Source: Symbiodinium kawagutii
Taxonomy: Eukaryota; Sar; Dinophyceae; Suessiales; Symbiodiniaceae
Direction: 5' to 3'
DNA: 64,000 bases
Assembly: GCA_009767595.1 (NCBI GenBank)
Contig: VSDK01028329.1
Location: 360,020 to 424,019, forward strand
The notes beneath the pieces are model-generated. The model saw only the letters and a list, made by a program, of their open reading frames with translations. It was not told the origin of the DNA and searched no databases. Each line of letters begins with the position of its first letter. Within the stretch, counting starts at the first letter, position 1. The position numbers and the translations under genes are program-made. Of this stretch, positions 47,280 to 60,861 are shown in pieces.

Positions 47280-50200
47280 CTGGTAAAAGTCATATATACC
47301 ATGGTTGCAATTGCGAAAAACTGATGTGTTTCAGTAGCTCAATCCGGAAAAACGGAAAAACACTTCAGACAATGGTGAAGAATAAGAGGGCACAATCTGA
47401 AACACAAGATCGATTCACGTGTGGGCCCCTCCTATGAAAAGCATGTACACACATGTGAATTACATTACATGGAAGTGCCCATGTGGTTCACACTATGTAC
47501 ACAACAAGCAACAAGTAGCTTATCAAGTCATGCTGTAGAGATGGCCTTCGGATGTGCCTTCGTTGCGGCATTGTCTTTCATTAGTCATTAGTCCAGAGTC
47601 CAAATCTCCCTTGCAATGTTGCTTTTCAACCTGGATCGATAGTAGGCTCTCTTAGTTCGATATGTGAATTTGGACCATCATTTGTCCTGGCGCCCAAAAA
47701 AATCATCACAAGGAGCCTACGTTTGGAGACCTGAGACAATGAGGGGCACTTGATTCCCCCAGTTCTAGAATTCACACAAACAAATCCTAAGTTGCAGAAG
47801 AAGTCACCAAACAGTTTACCCTCAGATGAGCATGAAAAGACGAACTAACTGGTTTAGGTGTAATTCAGCATCATAAGATATCATAAGTTTATTCCCCAAT
47901 CAAGTAAATTGCATGCAAATAAGATGCAAAGAGGACGCAAATTGGATGCAAATAGGATGTTTCATGATGCCCAACAATGCCGAACCAACAGGGTGGCATA
48001 GTCGAGCGGCTTTGTCTTTGCATACTTTGTGGCTCGCAACCAGATCACGTCCTGTGGCTGTGGGACCAGATCGGTTGCCGTGGAGCTCTCAAGACAGGCA
48101 GCTTGCATCAGATTCATGAAGTTCCAATCTCTCTCGCTCTCGGCTGGTTGCATAGGTGGCGTGTTTTCTTAGCAATCCTCGCAAGATTTGTTGATACATT
48201 GTCCACGTGACAGCAGTTCAACTGGCCAGACATGTTCATCGTGAGTTTCAGATCGGTCTCGCATCTAGTTTGTCTTATCCAGTGCCAAATCATCCATGTA
48301 GCCTTGCTGAGACACGATGAAATCAAATAAAAGAAACAGTTCCTGGTTAAGTGACGGTTCAGTGATGGTTCAGTGGCTCTGAACGGTTCAGTGATGAGTT
48401 GATCTTCAAGACACTTCAAGGCAAATTCGGCAGAAACGGCAGCTCCCCAGCCTCTTCGAGACCCAATGAAACTGCATTGGCAGGGAAGGCGCTATCCTTG
48501 AAAAGGGTCGACTGCCTGGGAGCTCCAGCTGGGCTGGGGAGTTCATACTTTGCCGAGATTGAATTCCTAACATTGAAAGAATATCACAATTGGAATTTGC
48601 TAAAAAATAACTCAAAATTGGAATTGGCTAAAGAGTCCCTGCGAATGGGTCTAATGACAAATGTGGCACAAATGGATTCCTATTGACTTGATACTCCGGG
48701 ACTATGGAAGGCTATAAATTGTACTAGGTACAACTGGACCAAACAGTGCTGGAGTATTACAAGGGTCTGTCGCCTTGCGCCAAGGGCAACTTGCTGATGT
48801 GGTGTAGTTCTGAATGCCGACACTTCGGACTCACGTTTTGAAATTTTGCCCCTGCTTTTGCTGCAAAAAATCCTCAAATGATCACTGAATATCACCTATG
48901 GCCTATCAGCAAGCTGAACTCCAGACCAATTGGCAGCAAGTAGAGCTGTCCATAGACATTACTATGCAGCAATGAAATGTGGTACTTACATGTCCTTACC
49001 AGTAAATTATGGGTCATGCAAAATGCTACCATCACTTATGGGAGAACAACCTTAGCTGTAAAAAAACACATCAGAAATTGGAACACTAACATATCTAACA
49101 TGACACTAAGAAATCGACAAACTCAAAAAGATTCTTTCACACCCGAAAGCTATGGATGGGCAAAAAAAGGCAACGGACTGGCTTAACCGGGGGGAGCATC
49201 CAAGGAATCCCTCCACCACGATGCCCACGATCTGCATCCAAGGCACCCATTTCGGGCAGCGTAGATTCCTTGGAAAGGCTGGGCAACGGGACTGCCAAAT
49301 GACCTGGGGAGATGTTGGTCCATGTTATCATCCCCCAATGTCTGCAGCATCCGATTTCACTTGGATCGAAGTGCGAATTGAAACATGTGCCTGCTGCGGA
49401 GTCCATGTTGAGTCAATGGTGAGTCAATGTTGAGTAAGCTTCGTCACTTTACAGATTCACTTTGATCCTGAGCATCTCGCCGCCAAGTCAAGATGCTAAG
49501 ACATCCACAGCAGTAGATGGCACAGCTCCAGAAGCTCAAGACACATGGAGCGAAAATGCAGTTCCACAAGCAGCATGCCTTGCCATACCTCGGTGATCCG
49601 ATTCAGTGTTCCTGGTTTCCAATCATGCGAAATCTGCATGACCGCTTACATCACCACCATATACACACAACATTCAACACTACATTTGAACACCATGAAT
49701 CATAGCATTCAACTTCATTCAACAACCCAGCATATGCAACTCGAGGGACAAGAGCTCTGCCCAGCAACTCGGCTGTGTCCTGAGTGGCAATGGTGGCTGA
49801 TAGGTCTTGATGGGCCAATGGAGTCAGGGAGCCACCCCCAAAAAAGAGGAAGGCGAGGTTTACCACCCGTACCTCTTCGTGGACGCTGTGGGAGCTACGG
49901 CAGAAATCAGGGGTACAAACCGTCGTCAACTGTCTCCATGGCCTGGGGTGGCCCATCCCAGTTGGAAGCGAATCCGAAAAACTCCCAGGATCCCAAGTGT
50001 GCCGGTGGCTTCTTTAACTCTGACTATCTCTGGCACTCAATCGGCGCTCGCCTCAGAAGCAAATTGCTTGACCTCCCACCTTTCACAAGGATAAAATTTA
50101 GGTCAGCAGTAATGGAGTCTTATTCTTGAAGCCATCCATTCATTACTCCCTGCAAGGGGGTTCAGTTGTTCCTGGAGTGTCCGTGTCTCGCCAGCCCAAA

Positions 50201-50855
50201 TGTATTGCGCAAAACCAAGAGTCTGCCCGGGCATCTCCTCATGGCCCAAGCGAATCAACAGTTTGGCATGGCGGCTCGCCAGGATCGGAACAAGTTGAAG
50301 TGAGGAACATGGCAACTGGTGGCAACTTGTGGCAACATGTTGGCAACTTGTTTTAAGGATTTAAGGAGCCTTAACCGGCAAAATGATAAGTCCATGGATT
50401 CTGCAGCTGTAAGTGATTTTGCTGCAAAATCGTGAATCTTGAGTAAATGTCATGTCCAAGAACGAGATTATCAACTGCTTTCAGCATGCACGCTGTATAA
50501 TGTTGGTGTTTTACCTGTCTGCTGTAGTTCTTTGGATGACAGGGTTCATGCATCTGAGCGGTTTCTTTCCTACGCTACTCAAATCTTCTACGAGCTAAAT
50601 CTGAAAGTTGCAATCCGAGACATGGTCCGAAGTTGACAAAAATGTTGCACGATGCAAAAATGGACTTGTTGATGGTTTTCAGCTGCCTGGGAATACATCA
50701 TTCAATTTGGGTCATCATCGCAGCTAGGATGGTGAAAACGAAGACGTACTGTAATAATGGTGATGCCAAACGTTGCAGAACATGTACAATGTAGTTGACA
50801 CAACCAAATGACTTAGGCTCAGTGGATGAATTTGAGAAATCGTAGTTTTCTTCAC
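47280..50855. other. About 3.6 kb with unresolved exon-like stretches
   Basis: No gene is called. At 49152-49424 the plus strand reads WGDVGPCYHPPMSAASDF and reaches ESM|GTGAGT, a perfect donor, but minus-strand frames are also open there. At 49650-50095 long frames overlap on both strands (minus: LAFLFFGGGSLTPLAHQDLS; plus: VAHPSWKRIRKTPRIPSVPV). 47300-48900 is short frames only. Confidence 0.4.
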
Positions 50856-51130
50856 CGCTTGCTGCGCTGCCACACTATCATACAGCATCCTTAGCCTTAG
50901 ATTTTGGTTCGTGGCAACGGGATCTGCAAGGATGGCATAGGATGCCCCCGTGACCCCAAGCATTCCGTAGCTTTCCGGCCCTCCAACTGCCAGATCTAAA
51001 CGGAAGGCCCTTTCGTGTGAAGCCAACAGGCACCATCCCAGGCTGTGCCGCTGAGGCATCGCACAGTTCCAGCACTGAAGGATCGCTGCGCTTGCCGCAC
51101 CTACGTCACCAACATTTACCAAGCGCGAGG
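50856..51130 (-). CDS. Isolated 92-codon exon, unknown soluble protein
   Basis: Begins after a strong acceptor (CTTTCCTTTGACAG|CC) and ends at GCG|GTGAAG; phase 1 in, phase 0 out. Encodes SRLVNVGDVGAASAAILQCW, then RAFRLDLAVGGPESYGMLG and VTGASYAILADPVATNQNL, ending YDSVAAQQA. The Ala/Val/Gly-rich alternating pattern suggests a compact alpha/beta fold. Neighbouring exons and the family were not identified. Confidence that it is coding is fairly high; function unknown. Confidence 0.6.
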
Positions 51131-52493
51131 CTGTCAAAGGAAAGTGACCAAAGCAATGATGTGGGCTTAACATATTCTAACATTCCTTCATGAAAAAATG
51201 TGATAAATGTTTGGCTCATCATATCAGGGAAAACTTGGCACCAGACCTGCCTCAGAACAGCCAACATCCCCCAAAGTGATCCAAGCACACGTGTCGTCAG
51301 CAGAGACCAGAACCAAAACCATCAGCAAATGGGAAAAAATAATCGATCAAACCTGATAATGAGCAAGTCTGGCTCCAAGTTGTCTTGGCAAAGAAGATCA
51401 GGAGAGCAACTTCCATGTGATGAATATTTGCAGTCAAGAGAGAGCTGACATTGAAGAGACTTGAGGGGACAATAGGCACTGGCTCTCCTTGTCACTAACG
51501 TCTTGGGAATTCCGACTCGGGCTTGCCCGGGTACTACTTGTAAGGTGTGATAATGAGGCTCTTATAGTATCTGATAATGGCATTCAGCCACTGGCAATTG
51601 CATATTTATCACGGCCAACAAAGCAACACTTTCGGGGTTGCACCTCTCTCGAAAACGGCTGACAGCTTGGCAAATTCGGATCCTGACAAGCTTGACAGCG
51701 TACATGATTGGGGGTATCCACCAAATTGGCACCCTAAGAACACGTGGGTTCCCTACTGAAGCTTCTCAAATTACCCATGTTTGGTAGTTCCTTTCATTGT
51801 TGATGAACAACCACATATCATCCATCCTCAGCCACAGCGAGCCATGGTTAATATTTGTTCTACTGCCATGATATACTTGTGGTTTGTGGTATGGCCAAGC
51901 TGTCTGATGGGCCGCCGTTCAGCCAGACACTCCTGGTAGCCATGTACACAAGCAGATCTCATTGGAGTAGCTGTGCCAGGGGTACCTGGCAACTTGCAAC
52001 ATGAGGTGATCATAGGTGATCCAATAAGCGAAGGGAAAAACCCTCATGATCCAATAAGTGAGGTGATCATAGGTGATCCAATAGTAGGAAAACCATGGAG
52101 AAAAAAATCAAGAAAACAAATGAAAACACTCATGTTTGGTTTCTATTCATCGACCGACTCGTATGTCAAGGATCCTTTTAAATTAGCATGATTGCGAAAC
52201 GTGACGGTAAATACCCTACGGTCAATTTACCGACTGGCGATGATAGCCAGAGGAGTCATACTTTGTGTTTGGTCCATGGGTACAGTCAAAACATGTGATG
52301 CAAGCCACCACAATCCACATTTTCGGGCTGTGGCTCACGGCTACCAAAACGCCTACAGTGAACAATCAAAAGATGAACATAGCGTTTTTTGCTGGGACAT
52401 TCATGTGTCTATTTGGGTGATATTTGGTATTGGAACATGTTCATTATATGATTGTACGGTCCTGGGATAGTGCCCTCGCATTGTCAGATTGGC
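51131..52493. other. No supported gene; 24-bp direct repeat near 52.0 kb
   Basis: GAGGTGATCATAGGTGATCC plus AATA occurs at 52003-52026 and again at 52060-52083, with a partial third match between them. Otherwise only short frames. Confidence 0.5.
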
Positions 52494-52526
52494 CTCAATG
52501 ACATCAGAGTTGACATCAGTGCCCAC
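52494..52526 (-). CDS. Possible 11-codon micro-exon
   Basis: VGTDVNSDVIE between TTTCAG|G and GAG|GC, phase 0 at both ends. This is the same punctuation as the coiled-coil cassette exons. It sits in a longer minus-strand open stretch (52401-52721) whose upstream part, WLSGSSDQAFRCQCSTRNHE, also looks coding, so this could instead be part of a larger exon. Confidence 0.3.
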
Positions 52527-55500
52527 CTGAAATTCATGATTCCTGGTACTGCACTGACATCGAAACGCCTGATCACTTGAGCCACTGAGCCAATAAACTG
52601 AGGGTTTGTCCAATATTCTCTTACACCAGCAGCCCTTGGATAATCCACCCTGGGTCGTCCTTACACAAACTCGTGGCTGCCAAAAGCGCACGGCCCATGA
52701 TGTCATGGGGTTTAAATTCAAGTTCCGCTAGAATACTGTGATGCCTATGGTTTCAATATTTCGACAAGGCGAAAATGAAACTACACTTGTACCGCTTTCA
52801 TTTTGAAATATCTGGGTTTGACTCACCACTGCCTATCCCACTCCTAAGGCACAATAAAAAATGGTGCAAATCTTGGGCCACTCCCCATAGCAGGCCAGGT
52901 CCCGTCAAAGCCAAGGCCCTACGCCCCGCAGCTGGGCCCATCCCCGGCCACCTGCATCCCAATGCCATTGCACCGTTGTGGTTGGCGATGAATTGCGTCG
53001 CGGGGTAGACTCAGTACTGGAAATGCCACGGCGCAATGCTTGCATTGAAACCACCGGATTGCTTCGGAAACCTATTTGTTCATAGCGCCCGGCATTTCAA
53101 CAGCAAGGAAAACTGCAATTCGAAAAACCAGTCCCCGATTTTGGTTACTTAATTCTCCTCCTACCTTCCCATCAACCCTCCGCCTCGGCCCTCCAGCCCT
53201 CCACCTTCCATCCCTCCACCCCTCCACCTTTGGACCTTCAACCTCAACTTCCCACCTCCGACCCTGCATGCTAACCCTCCACTTCCATGCCGCCCTTCGA
53301 CTATCTATATATCGTTTAAAAATGTAGAGACCGTACATGTTTCCGACGCAATGTTGTTTAAAAAAAACTTATAAAATCAATACGTTGCCCAAGCCCCCTT
53401 TCTCAATGACCTATTGCCAGCAATGCCAATTCAGATAGTACAGCAATCACCGCTGTGGTCACAGCTCGACTCTTCATCAACGATCATCCAAGAATCAACT
53501 GACGTAGGGAATTTGTCCAAAGGGAGCGAAAGGGTATTTCTTCCTTCCGTTTTCCCCGTTTTCCCTGTGCTTTTTCCGGTTGTTCGCTGTTTCCCATCCG
53601 AAGAGTTCTGAAAGTATCTGAGGCTCATGCCCCAGGGGATTGAGCAAATTCATGGCCACCTGGGGAATGAGTGGAAGCCCCCGCAGGATTTGGAAGCTAC
53701 CGACAGACAGGTGACATCTAGCGAACGTAAATGGTGTATTGATGAAGGCTGGTACACAAGCATCCAAAAATGTGCGTTTTTCATAGTGAATTCGCAACCA
53801 TGGGGGGGAGCCCGTACTTATGGATTTCGCAGATATGGAGCCGTGATTGATGCACAATTCCCACCAACGATCTCTGAGCCCAGTGGGTCTTGCGCCTACA
53901 GTTGCCATCATGGCTCCTTCCGGCACATGCCTCAGATGCCACGTAGCTGCTATTGTGGAAGATTCTTCACCTACCGTTGGACCTATGCCTTGTCTTTTCT
54001 AGAAAAGGTACCAGCAGATGGACCCTGCCACTCAAACCGCCATTAAACAGTGAGCAAAGCCATTTCGCACATTGTGGGAGTCTGCTCTTTCTGCTTCTGC
54101 TTTGCATTCTGACCCATGCTGTCTACAACATTTCTATGTCTTCTGGTTTGCTTGCTCTCCAATCCTCTGCTACAACAGGGAAAATTGGCTGAATGCAGAA
54201 GTAAAATCAACATTTGCCACTTGCAAATGTCATATCTCTGCACCAAAAAGCAGCAGATCCCCCGTTCTCAGACCACGAGGCCCATGTAGCAGTGGAGCAG
54301 TCGTTCTCGATAGCATTCGTGGCCTCGAAAATGAAATCGTGGAAGTTATATCTATTCTAGAGATTCATGCTTGGCTGCTTGGCCCGCTATCCACTCTCAG
54401 TTTCAGAACCTCAGAACAAACAACCTTTGTCTGAGCATATTTGATCAGAGGTCTTTTGCTGTGTACCTTGTCCCAAATCTTGTATGTTTCTACTCAGTAC
54501 ATCCGCATATTTCTTCATGAAGATTGGTGATGGTAGGTTATCTCCCACTCATGTCTGATTACTCGTGGTTGTTATCCCCTTCGGTTCAGAATCACTTACT
54601 CCACACCATTGGTCTATCTCTCATAGGTCCTGCGTCCCAACAATCATGTGACCATCCCACAAAGGATTGGCAGGGGCAACTGGCAGAGCACACTCTTTTG
54701 AAGGGAGCGCGATGCGTTCCGTTATATCATTAACTACCATCAACCACCATCAACCACCATCAAAGACCATCAACCACCATCAACCCCCATAATTAACCTC
54801 CATGAACCATCATTAACCACCATGAACCACCAGTCTATGTCGATGAGCCCCCTGATCCTCAATAGATATGCTGCAGACATTCAAAGATTGCTGCACTCAG
54901 CACTCTTCTGGGGCCAGCACGTTTCGTCCATGCACTGGCTGATTGCCTCCATACGAACAAGGCTTGCGATGCCGTTCGAAAAGCACCATAGCCGCACAGC
55001 TTAGAAATCTTGTGTGATCTGTGCAACTCCACAGACTGCTTCGTAAACATGTGACACCAGCCAGAAACACTCACTGACTACACACTCCCAAAGGCAACCT
55101 GCATTGATTTCCGTGAACCAGGGCCTATGTCAAGCTACTCTACGCGTATCTTGTGCACAAATATGCAACGCGTGTGGATCCTCACTACGACCTTCACATA
55201 AACGCGCATATTCGGCGCATATACATATACGTATATACATGCGGTATATACGTCTATGTATTTACTTCTTTATTTGGGGATGTATACACATTCTATACAC
55301 ATATGCAAGTGCCACATCCATGGCTTCCACTAGAGGGAGTAAAGCTTTGCACCGTCTCTGGCACACCTTGGTCTTCATCGGCCGACATCGGCTACAGCAT
55401 AAGATTGTTCAAAGCCTTGGGTGTTCTTTCTCTGAGCAGGCCGTCATTGGCATTTTGTCATTCTTACACGGTGTTTCGGCGACAAATCCAACTTAGTCTC

Positions 55501-55605
55501 GGAGTATTTGCCCAAAGAAATCTGCAGATTGTCATTGAAACCAATGATTCGGCGTTTTATATGTGTATACTGTGTACATACACATGAATGTGTATGTAGA
55601 TATTG

Positions 55606-55659
<54 letters not shown>

Positions 55660-57885
55660 GTATACCTATATGTGTGTCGATAGATATTACAGTATTTTGT
55701 TCATCCAGCATGAAACCTAAAGACCTTGGAATCCTTGAGATGCAGTCAGAGTCGCAAGGAATGGAACGTGAGTTTTTTTTGTTGACCGATGTCGTGTGGA
55801 TCTGTTTCACTGTGACTATGCTCACTGAGAACGGCCATGATGGTTGATAGAAATGGTTTAAATCTCCAACAAAGGTGGTCCAGAACAGTTCATCAGTGAT
55901 AATCTACAATCAGAACCAATGGTTTAGTGTCGTTCATAATTTTGAATGTTGATCGATCATGAGTGTAACGAATAATGGGTAATTGTGGTTGTGGTAAATC
56001 ATGCTAATGATCGATGACCAAAAAGGATCAAGCATGGTAGGATTCCGTCATTGCCATGATGACCAACTATAGCAACCCATCGTCCAACAGAAAATCGAGT
56101 AATACCAACTATAGGAAACGGAATTGTCCAACAGTATCCCCAACCATACAAAATTGCTCCAAGAAAAGATTGGAAAGCCCCATGAGCTTTTGGGCACACC
56201 GTTTAAGGACAACCTCCATGGCAACCAGATCACATCGCAAATTCTACACCAATGCGGTGTAAATCCCACCTTGTGCAACCCTCTGATGGGCGAGTGATAG
56301 CGCTTCACATTTCATGCTTACAAGCATCAGTGTATAATTGTTTAAGGATATAATTGTGGTCAAGTGTAGCTGTAGTTATAGATATGATACTGTAGATGTT
56401 ATAGATGTTCATAGATGTTGTAGATGTTGTAGATGTTGTAGATATTACTTTATAGAGTGTATACTGGATGTTACTGCATGACATTGTGCAGCTATAAGGC
56501 TATAGTGTTGGTTGATTTCACTGTGCACCTTCGTATGGATCAAACCCCAGCTGAGGACCACACCATTATCATCATCAACATCAACAGATATCCAACCATA
56601 GTTCAATCACATGATGAACACAAAAAGTAGCTAGTTGGGAGCATGGAACCTTCTGATCATTTTGGGAACTTCATCGGAATTAGCAGCACTTCAACCCAGC
56701 GTCATGTTCTAGACCCCAGCATTGCATTGACGCCTTTTTAACACATGGGGAACGGATCGAATGCTGCACCCATCAACGACTGGGTGCGAAACGGCTAGGC
56801 GAAAGGGTGAAACGCATCGAGTTCTGTGTCTACCGAATGGCTACGCAACGCTTCTGGCCGAGTCGGCACCTCCAAACTTTTTGCGCATGGTTGTAGCTAT
56901 GAATCCCTGAACATGTATACATATCAAGCAACAAATGCTTGATCAATACATATATTATATAGTAGCACATGTCACATGATTGTGGTTTCAAATGCAACGC
57001 CATCAAAATCCATTGACGTCAGGAGTACTCAGCCCAGTTCATGGAGAACTGCTCCCAATTCAGAGCATCAGTTACTGAAGCGCAGTGGACTTTTGCGAGC
57101 CCGGACCTTTGCTTTGGGGCCTCGCGGTTTTGGTAGCTTCCATGGATGGTTTCCGGTCTCTTTCAGCTAAGCATGGATTTGGCATACTCCAGCGAAATGA
57201 TAAGTTTGGGACAAATTTGCACCCCCCAGTTCTCACGGAAGCCACCTCAACCATTCCCGTTCACTTCACCTGACTATCCACCAATTGAGATGGTAGCTAG
57301 GAAACATCACCTTGTCGAGCGCAGTTCAGCTGCTGTCAAAGGGTAGACCCTTTGCCTGGCAGAAATGATAAAATGAGGCAGAGAGGTATCGCTTCTGTTG
57401 AAGGTCTCCTCCCTTCGACACAGAGTATGCAAGAATTGAAAATGCATGGCCTTATGCCACAAGAGATGAATGTCAAGATTCATCAAGCCACCAAAACAAG
57501 TCACATAAGTCATGCCAAATGTGCCAAATCATCAAGATCAAAGCACTCTCCTCACCCCCACCCCCTCGTGGCATGCCCAACCTCAGCCATCAAGGATTGG
57601 TCACCTGCACAGCTAGGCGTAGCATGGCTGTTACATGCTGCTGTCAGTTACTGACTCTCAACGTTTGTGAACCCATAAACAATATGGCTTGGTGTACATT
57701 TGTTGTACTCATACGGTTATATACACCTAGATGTGTACTCACCTGTATAACCAAGCATTTGTAAAATCCATATTGACAATAAATCTGACATAATCTAATC
57801 ATTTTGCATCAACACACAGGTGACCGCACGTGGATCAGCAGCCCCATCCTCCACTCCGCGCTGCGACGACCCCCCGGCGTATCGC
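52527..57885. other. About 5.4 kb of repeat-rich DNA without a supported gene
   Basis: Contains a CATCAACCAC tandem array (54734-54833), an AT/TA-rich microsatellite (55602-55672) and a TAGATGTTG tandem array (56392-56445). At 53495-54046 overlapping frames on both strands are open and cannot be resolved (minus: SVGSFQILRGLPLIPQVAM). At 57072-57180 a basic minus-strand stretch (MEATKTARPQSK before a GT donor) may be an exon. Confidence 0.45.
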
Positions 57886-58008
57886 CTCGGAGAAGCCCTC
57901 CACGTACAGCGCTCCGATGCCCGGATTCCCCGAGGTATCTCCCTCGAAGCCACGCAGGTCCTTAGCCAAACCACCTGGGATCCCTGGTGGATGTGATGCC
58001 GTGGATGC
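57886..58008 (-). CDS. Isolated 41-codon exon, unknown protein
   Basis: Phase 0 at both ends between TTGAG|G and GAG|GC. Encodes ASTASHPPGIPGGLAKDLRG and later PGIGALYVEGFSE. Noticeably more GC-rich than its surroundings. The frame stays open beyond the donor to a stop at 57835, so a terminal exon ending SGGWGC is the alternative. No family recognised. Confidence 0.45.
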
Positions 58009-58034
58009 CTCAATGTGCCCAAACCCACGCAGAT

Positions 58035-58119
58035 TGATAGTCATTCATAGTGATCAGCTAGTCATTCATAGTCATTGCCAGTCATTCATAGTCATTGATA
58101 GTCATTCATGGTCATTGAG
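58035..58119. repeat. TCATTCATAG / GTCATTGA tandem repeat
   Basis: About 85 bases of imperfect GTCATTCATAGTCATTG units directly upstream of the exon at 57886-58008. Confidence 0.8.
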
Positions 58120-58765
58120 CATTTCATTTTTGTTGATCGTTGTTTCATTTCGCATCGAGTTGAGCCGCGATGTATTCCAGGCCGAGATTACGAAAGATGA
58201 CGGCTTGGAACGGTCCGGACATCTGTTCGCAACTGTTTCACGACAGTCTGCCACTGATGCACATATAAGACCGCACAAAAGCGCAACAAAGAAGTGGAAG
58301 GCGCTTGTTGAGACTAAACCACAGTTGCAATATATTTGACAAACCCTATTAAACATAGTAATATAAAAACAAATAATAAACATTAATATGACAATAACAA
58401 CTAATAAACATTAATAACTTCCACAATCGCAATATCAATAACATGCACACCCCCTTCATGGTGTGTGGCTATGCACCTGCGGAAACACCGCATCAATACA
58501 GCACCAGAAAGAACTGCCGGTGGTCTGAACTTTGGATCTATGGGAGTCCTCGAAGTTGAGCCAACTTTGGACCATCATAATGATTATCCAAGTGGATCTA
58601 TGGTTACCTTAATCTATGTACACATCAAGTGGTTGATCATCATAATGATTACAGTACAGAGGTTTAAATCAATATCTATATCTATATATATATATATAGC
58701 ATATATATATATATTTACATATAGATAGATTGATTGACATGATTCCAAGTGGATCCAAGTGGTAC
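58120..58765. other. No gene seen; TA-rich run near 58.7 kb
   Basis: AT-rich sequence with AATAAACATTAATA-type words near 58370-58440 and a TATATA run at about 58680-58715. Confidence 0.5.
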
Positions 58766-58912
58766 CTTAACCACTTCCAACAGCTCGGTGACGCTGATCG
58801 ATGCTTTCCCCACTGCTTCCCCCGCACCTCTGGCGCTGGTTGTGCCGTGAATTCCGATGCGAAGTTGGCCGCACAGTCGCGCTGGGCAGTGCCGGTGGGA
58901 AACGTTTCGCAT
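58766..58912 (-). CDS. C2-like exon, 49 codons
   Basis: Ends at a good donor (GTTAAG|GTACCA) in phase 0. The frame opens with ATG (MRNVSHRHCPARLCG), or the exon may begin a little later after CCCAG. The segment QLRIGIHGTTSARG then GKASISVTELLEVV resembles the strand-loop-strand of a C2 domain and the LGEVRIPLKHVG part of the C2-like protein at 27.9-29.2 kb. Flanking exons were not found. Confidence 0.45.
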
Positions 58913-59762
58913 GTACAGGTCTATTGATCAGATACACTGCGGTAATTGAACCTGGCAATGAAAAATCACCATATTGTATAGAAAAAACCTGGGAAATGAT
59001 CCGTTTATGGTGGATACATCCCTTTATCTCTGGATATCTCTGCATGTGTGGGATGCGTGCATGGATGGTCGGATGGTTGGATGGATGGAGGGTTGGACGG
59101 ATGGGTGGATGGCAATGCAATGTCATGCAACGCAGGGCACTATATCGGAATGGAATGCAACAGTAGTGTATACGTATTACAGTGTAGCACAGTGTAGTGT
59201 ATGTATGCGTGTGTGTATGCATGTTGGACGAAAGTATGTACTTTGAGTATAGAAATGGGTAGTGTGTATGCTACGTGCCTTTGCATACATGTTGATTCCT
59301 GTTCGATCATTTTGTCTGCGTACGCGGAGGTATATCATATGTCAAGCAGTCCAAAAAACTGAGACATGAGACAGCAACTTATTGAAACTGCTCAAAGAAC
59401 ACACATGTCACGCTATTTCATCTGTAAATTTCATCTGTAAATATGTTGCTTTCTCATATTTTCGGACCGCTTGACATATGACATCAAGAGTGGGTACTGG
59501 TACAAAGTATTACAAAGTAATATTAGCTACTGAAGAACATACGAATTGGGGATGTGGTTGACCCGTCCATCTGAACCGCTTAGTCGTAAACCTCCCCTAG
59601 AGGCACTCAAAAGAAGCATCCGGTCGCAAACCACTGAGATGGTCACGATTGGATTTTGGAATGGAGAACAAATTCGCCTATGAGTAGGTCCTGAACTGTT
59701 GTGGTCGAGCCTCCTTCAACAAGAATCTATGATTAAGCAAAACGGCTTGATGGGATCCAATG
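58913..59762. other. No supported gene
   Basis: Includes GGATGG-rich simple sequence near 59060-59115 and TGTGTATG words near 59190-59230. Nothing looks coding. Confidence 0.5.
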
Positions 59763-59877
59763 TCAAGTTGCGGATCGGTGGGGATCCCTGGCCACTTGTT
59801 GAATCAACTTGTATTGTCTAGCTTCAGCCAAGCTGAGAAAAAATGACTGAAACTCCAAACGCAAAAGGTCAGGTTTT
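59763..59877 (-). CDS. Possible terminal exon, 37 codons, helical
   Basis: Follows CATCTTCAG (phase 2) and runs to a TGA. It encodes KPDLLRLEFQSFFLSLAEAR then QYKLIQQVARDPHRSAT, an amphipathic helix-rich tail. An upstream stretch at 59944-60159 (CMDLFHLFTDVVLLPPRNTF) may belong to the same gene, but the junction is not resolved. Confidence 0.45.
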
Positions 59878-60830
59878 CTGAAGATGAATCCGCACTTATT
59901 AATTTCCCAGGTCAGTATGTGTTGTTTGGATGGTGTGAGACCCTCATAGAATCTCTCGCTTTGATGCACATGATGGCACATGCCTGTTCGTTGCTGCCAA
60001 CTTCCCTAAGAAAAAAGTGTTTCTCGGTGGAAGAAGTACTACATCAGTGAATAGGTGGAAGAGATCCATGCACCAACGAACCACCCTTGAAGATCGGGGA
60101 GAGATTTGCAGCTTTCTTGGATCAACTGTTCTGCAACTGGCTGCGGCCTGAGGTTTCACTGGAGGAAAGTTGGGAAAACAGTCTTGAGGCCTGGGCTTCT
60201 TGGGCCCAGCGGTGATTCGAGTGCTTGGGATGTGTTTTTTTGGGGGGCCTGAGTTGTAGTACCACTACAATCGTAAATGGTGAGCAACCCAGAAACCATC
60301 GGGCATGATTGTTGACTGCTTGGGGGAAAATACCATGCATACACAATGAAGATTCCAGAAATCAAGAGAAATTTGAGTTTACGTTGCATCAAAATTGTCT
60401 ATTTGGGAATATTCCCCATACCCAGTCTTAATGGTACTTGTTGCATCTTGGTGCTAGATTCTCATGCCTAATTGCCAGCGACTGGCTTGTCCCAAATTCC
60501 GTGGCTGTTTCCGCCTCAAGGGATCTGTCATGTGGACCATACAAATGGACCCCCCTATGCCATAGTAGGCCCTACCCAGGTTCTATGCTGCCTCTGGAAG
60601 ACTTAGCCCCACACTCTCTCCTGTAGACTTTGTTCCAGTCCACCTGTAACACGCAAGTGGCAGCTGCAAGATGGCTGGCATCATGTAGCCAACCAGCTCA
60701 TCCAAGTGAACAGCCCACCATGCTGGGATTCTCCACTTGGTGATGGCCTGGAGGTTAACTGTTGGGACTGATACTGCCTGGTTCTGGCACCAGAGTGGTC
60801 TCGGACAATGATAGCAAAAAAAATATATAT

Positions 60831-60861
<31 letters not shown>

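Noticed and set aside
49545..50129. 194-codon plus-strand frame
   Set aside because: Overlaps equally open minus-strand frames, and has uneven composition and no splice or start context that favours it.
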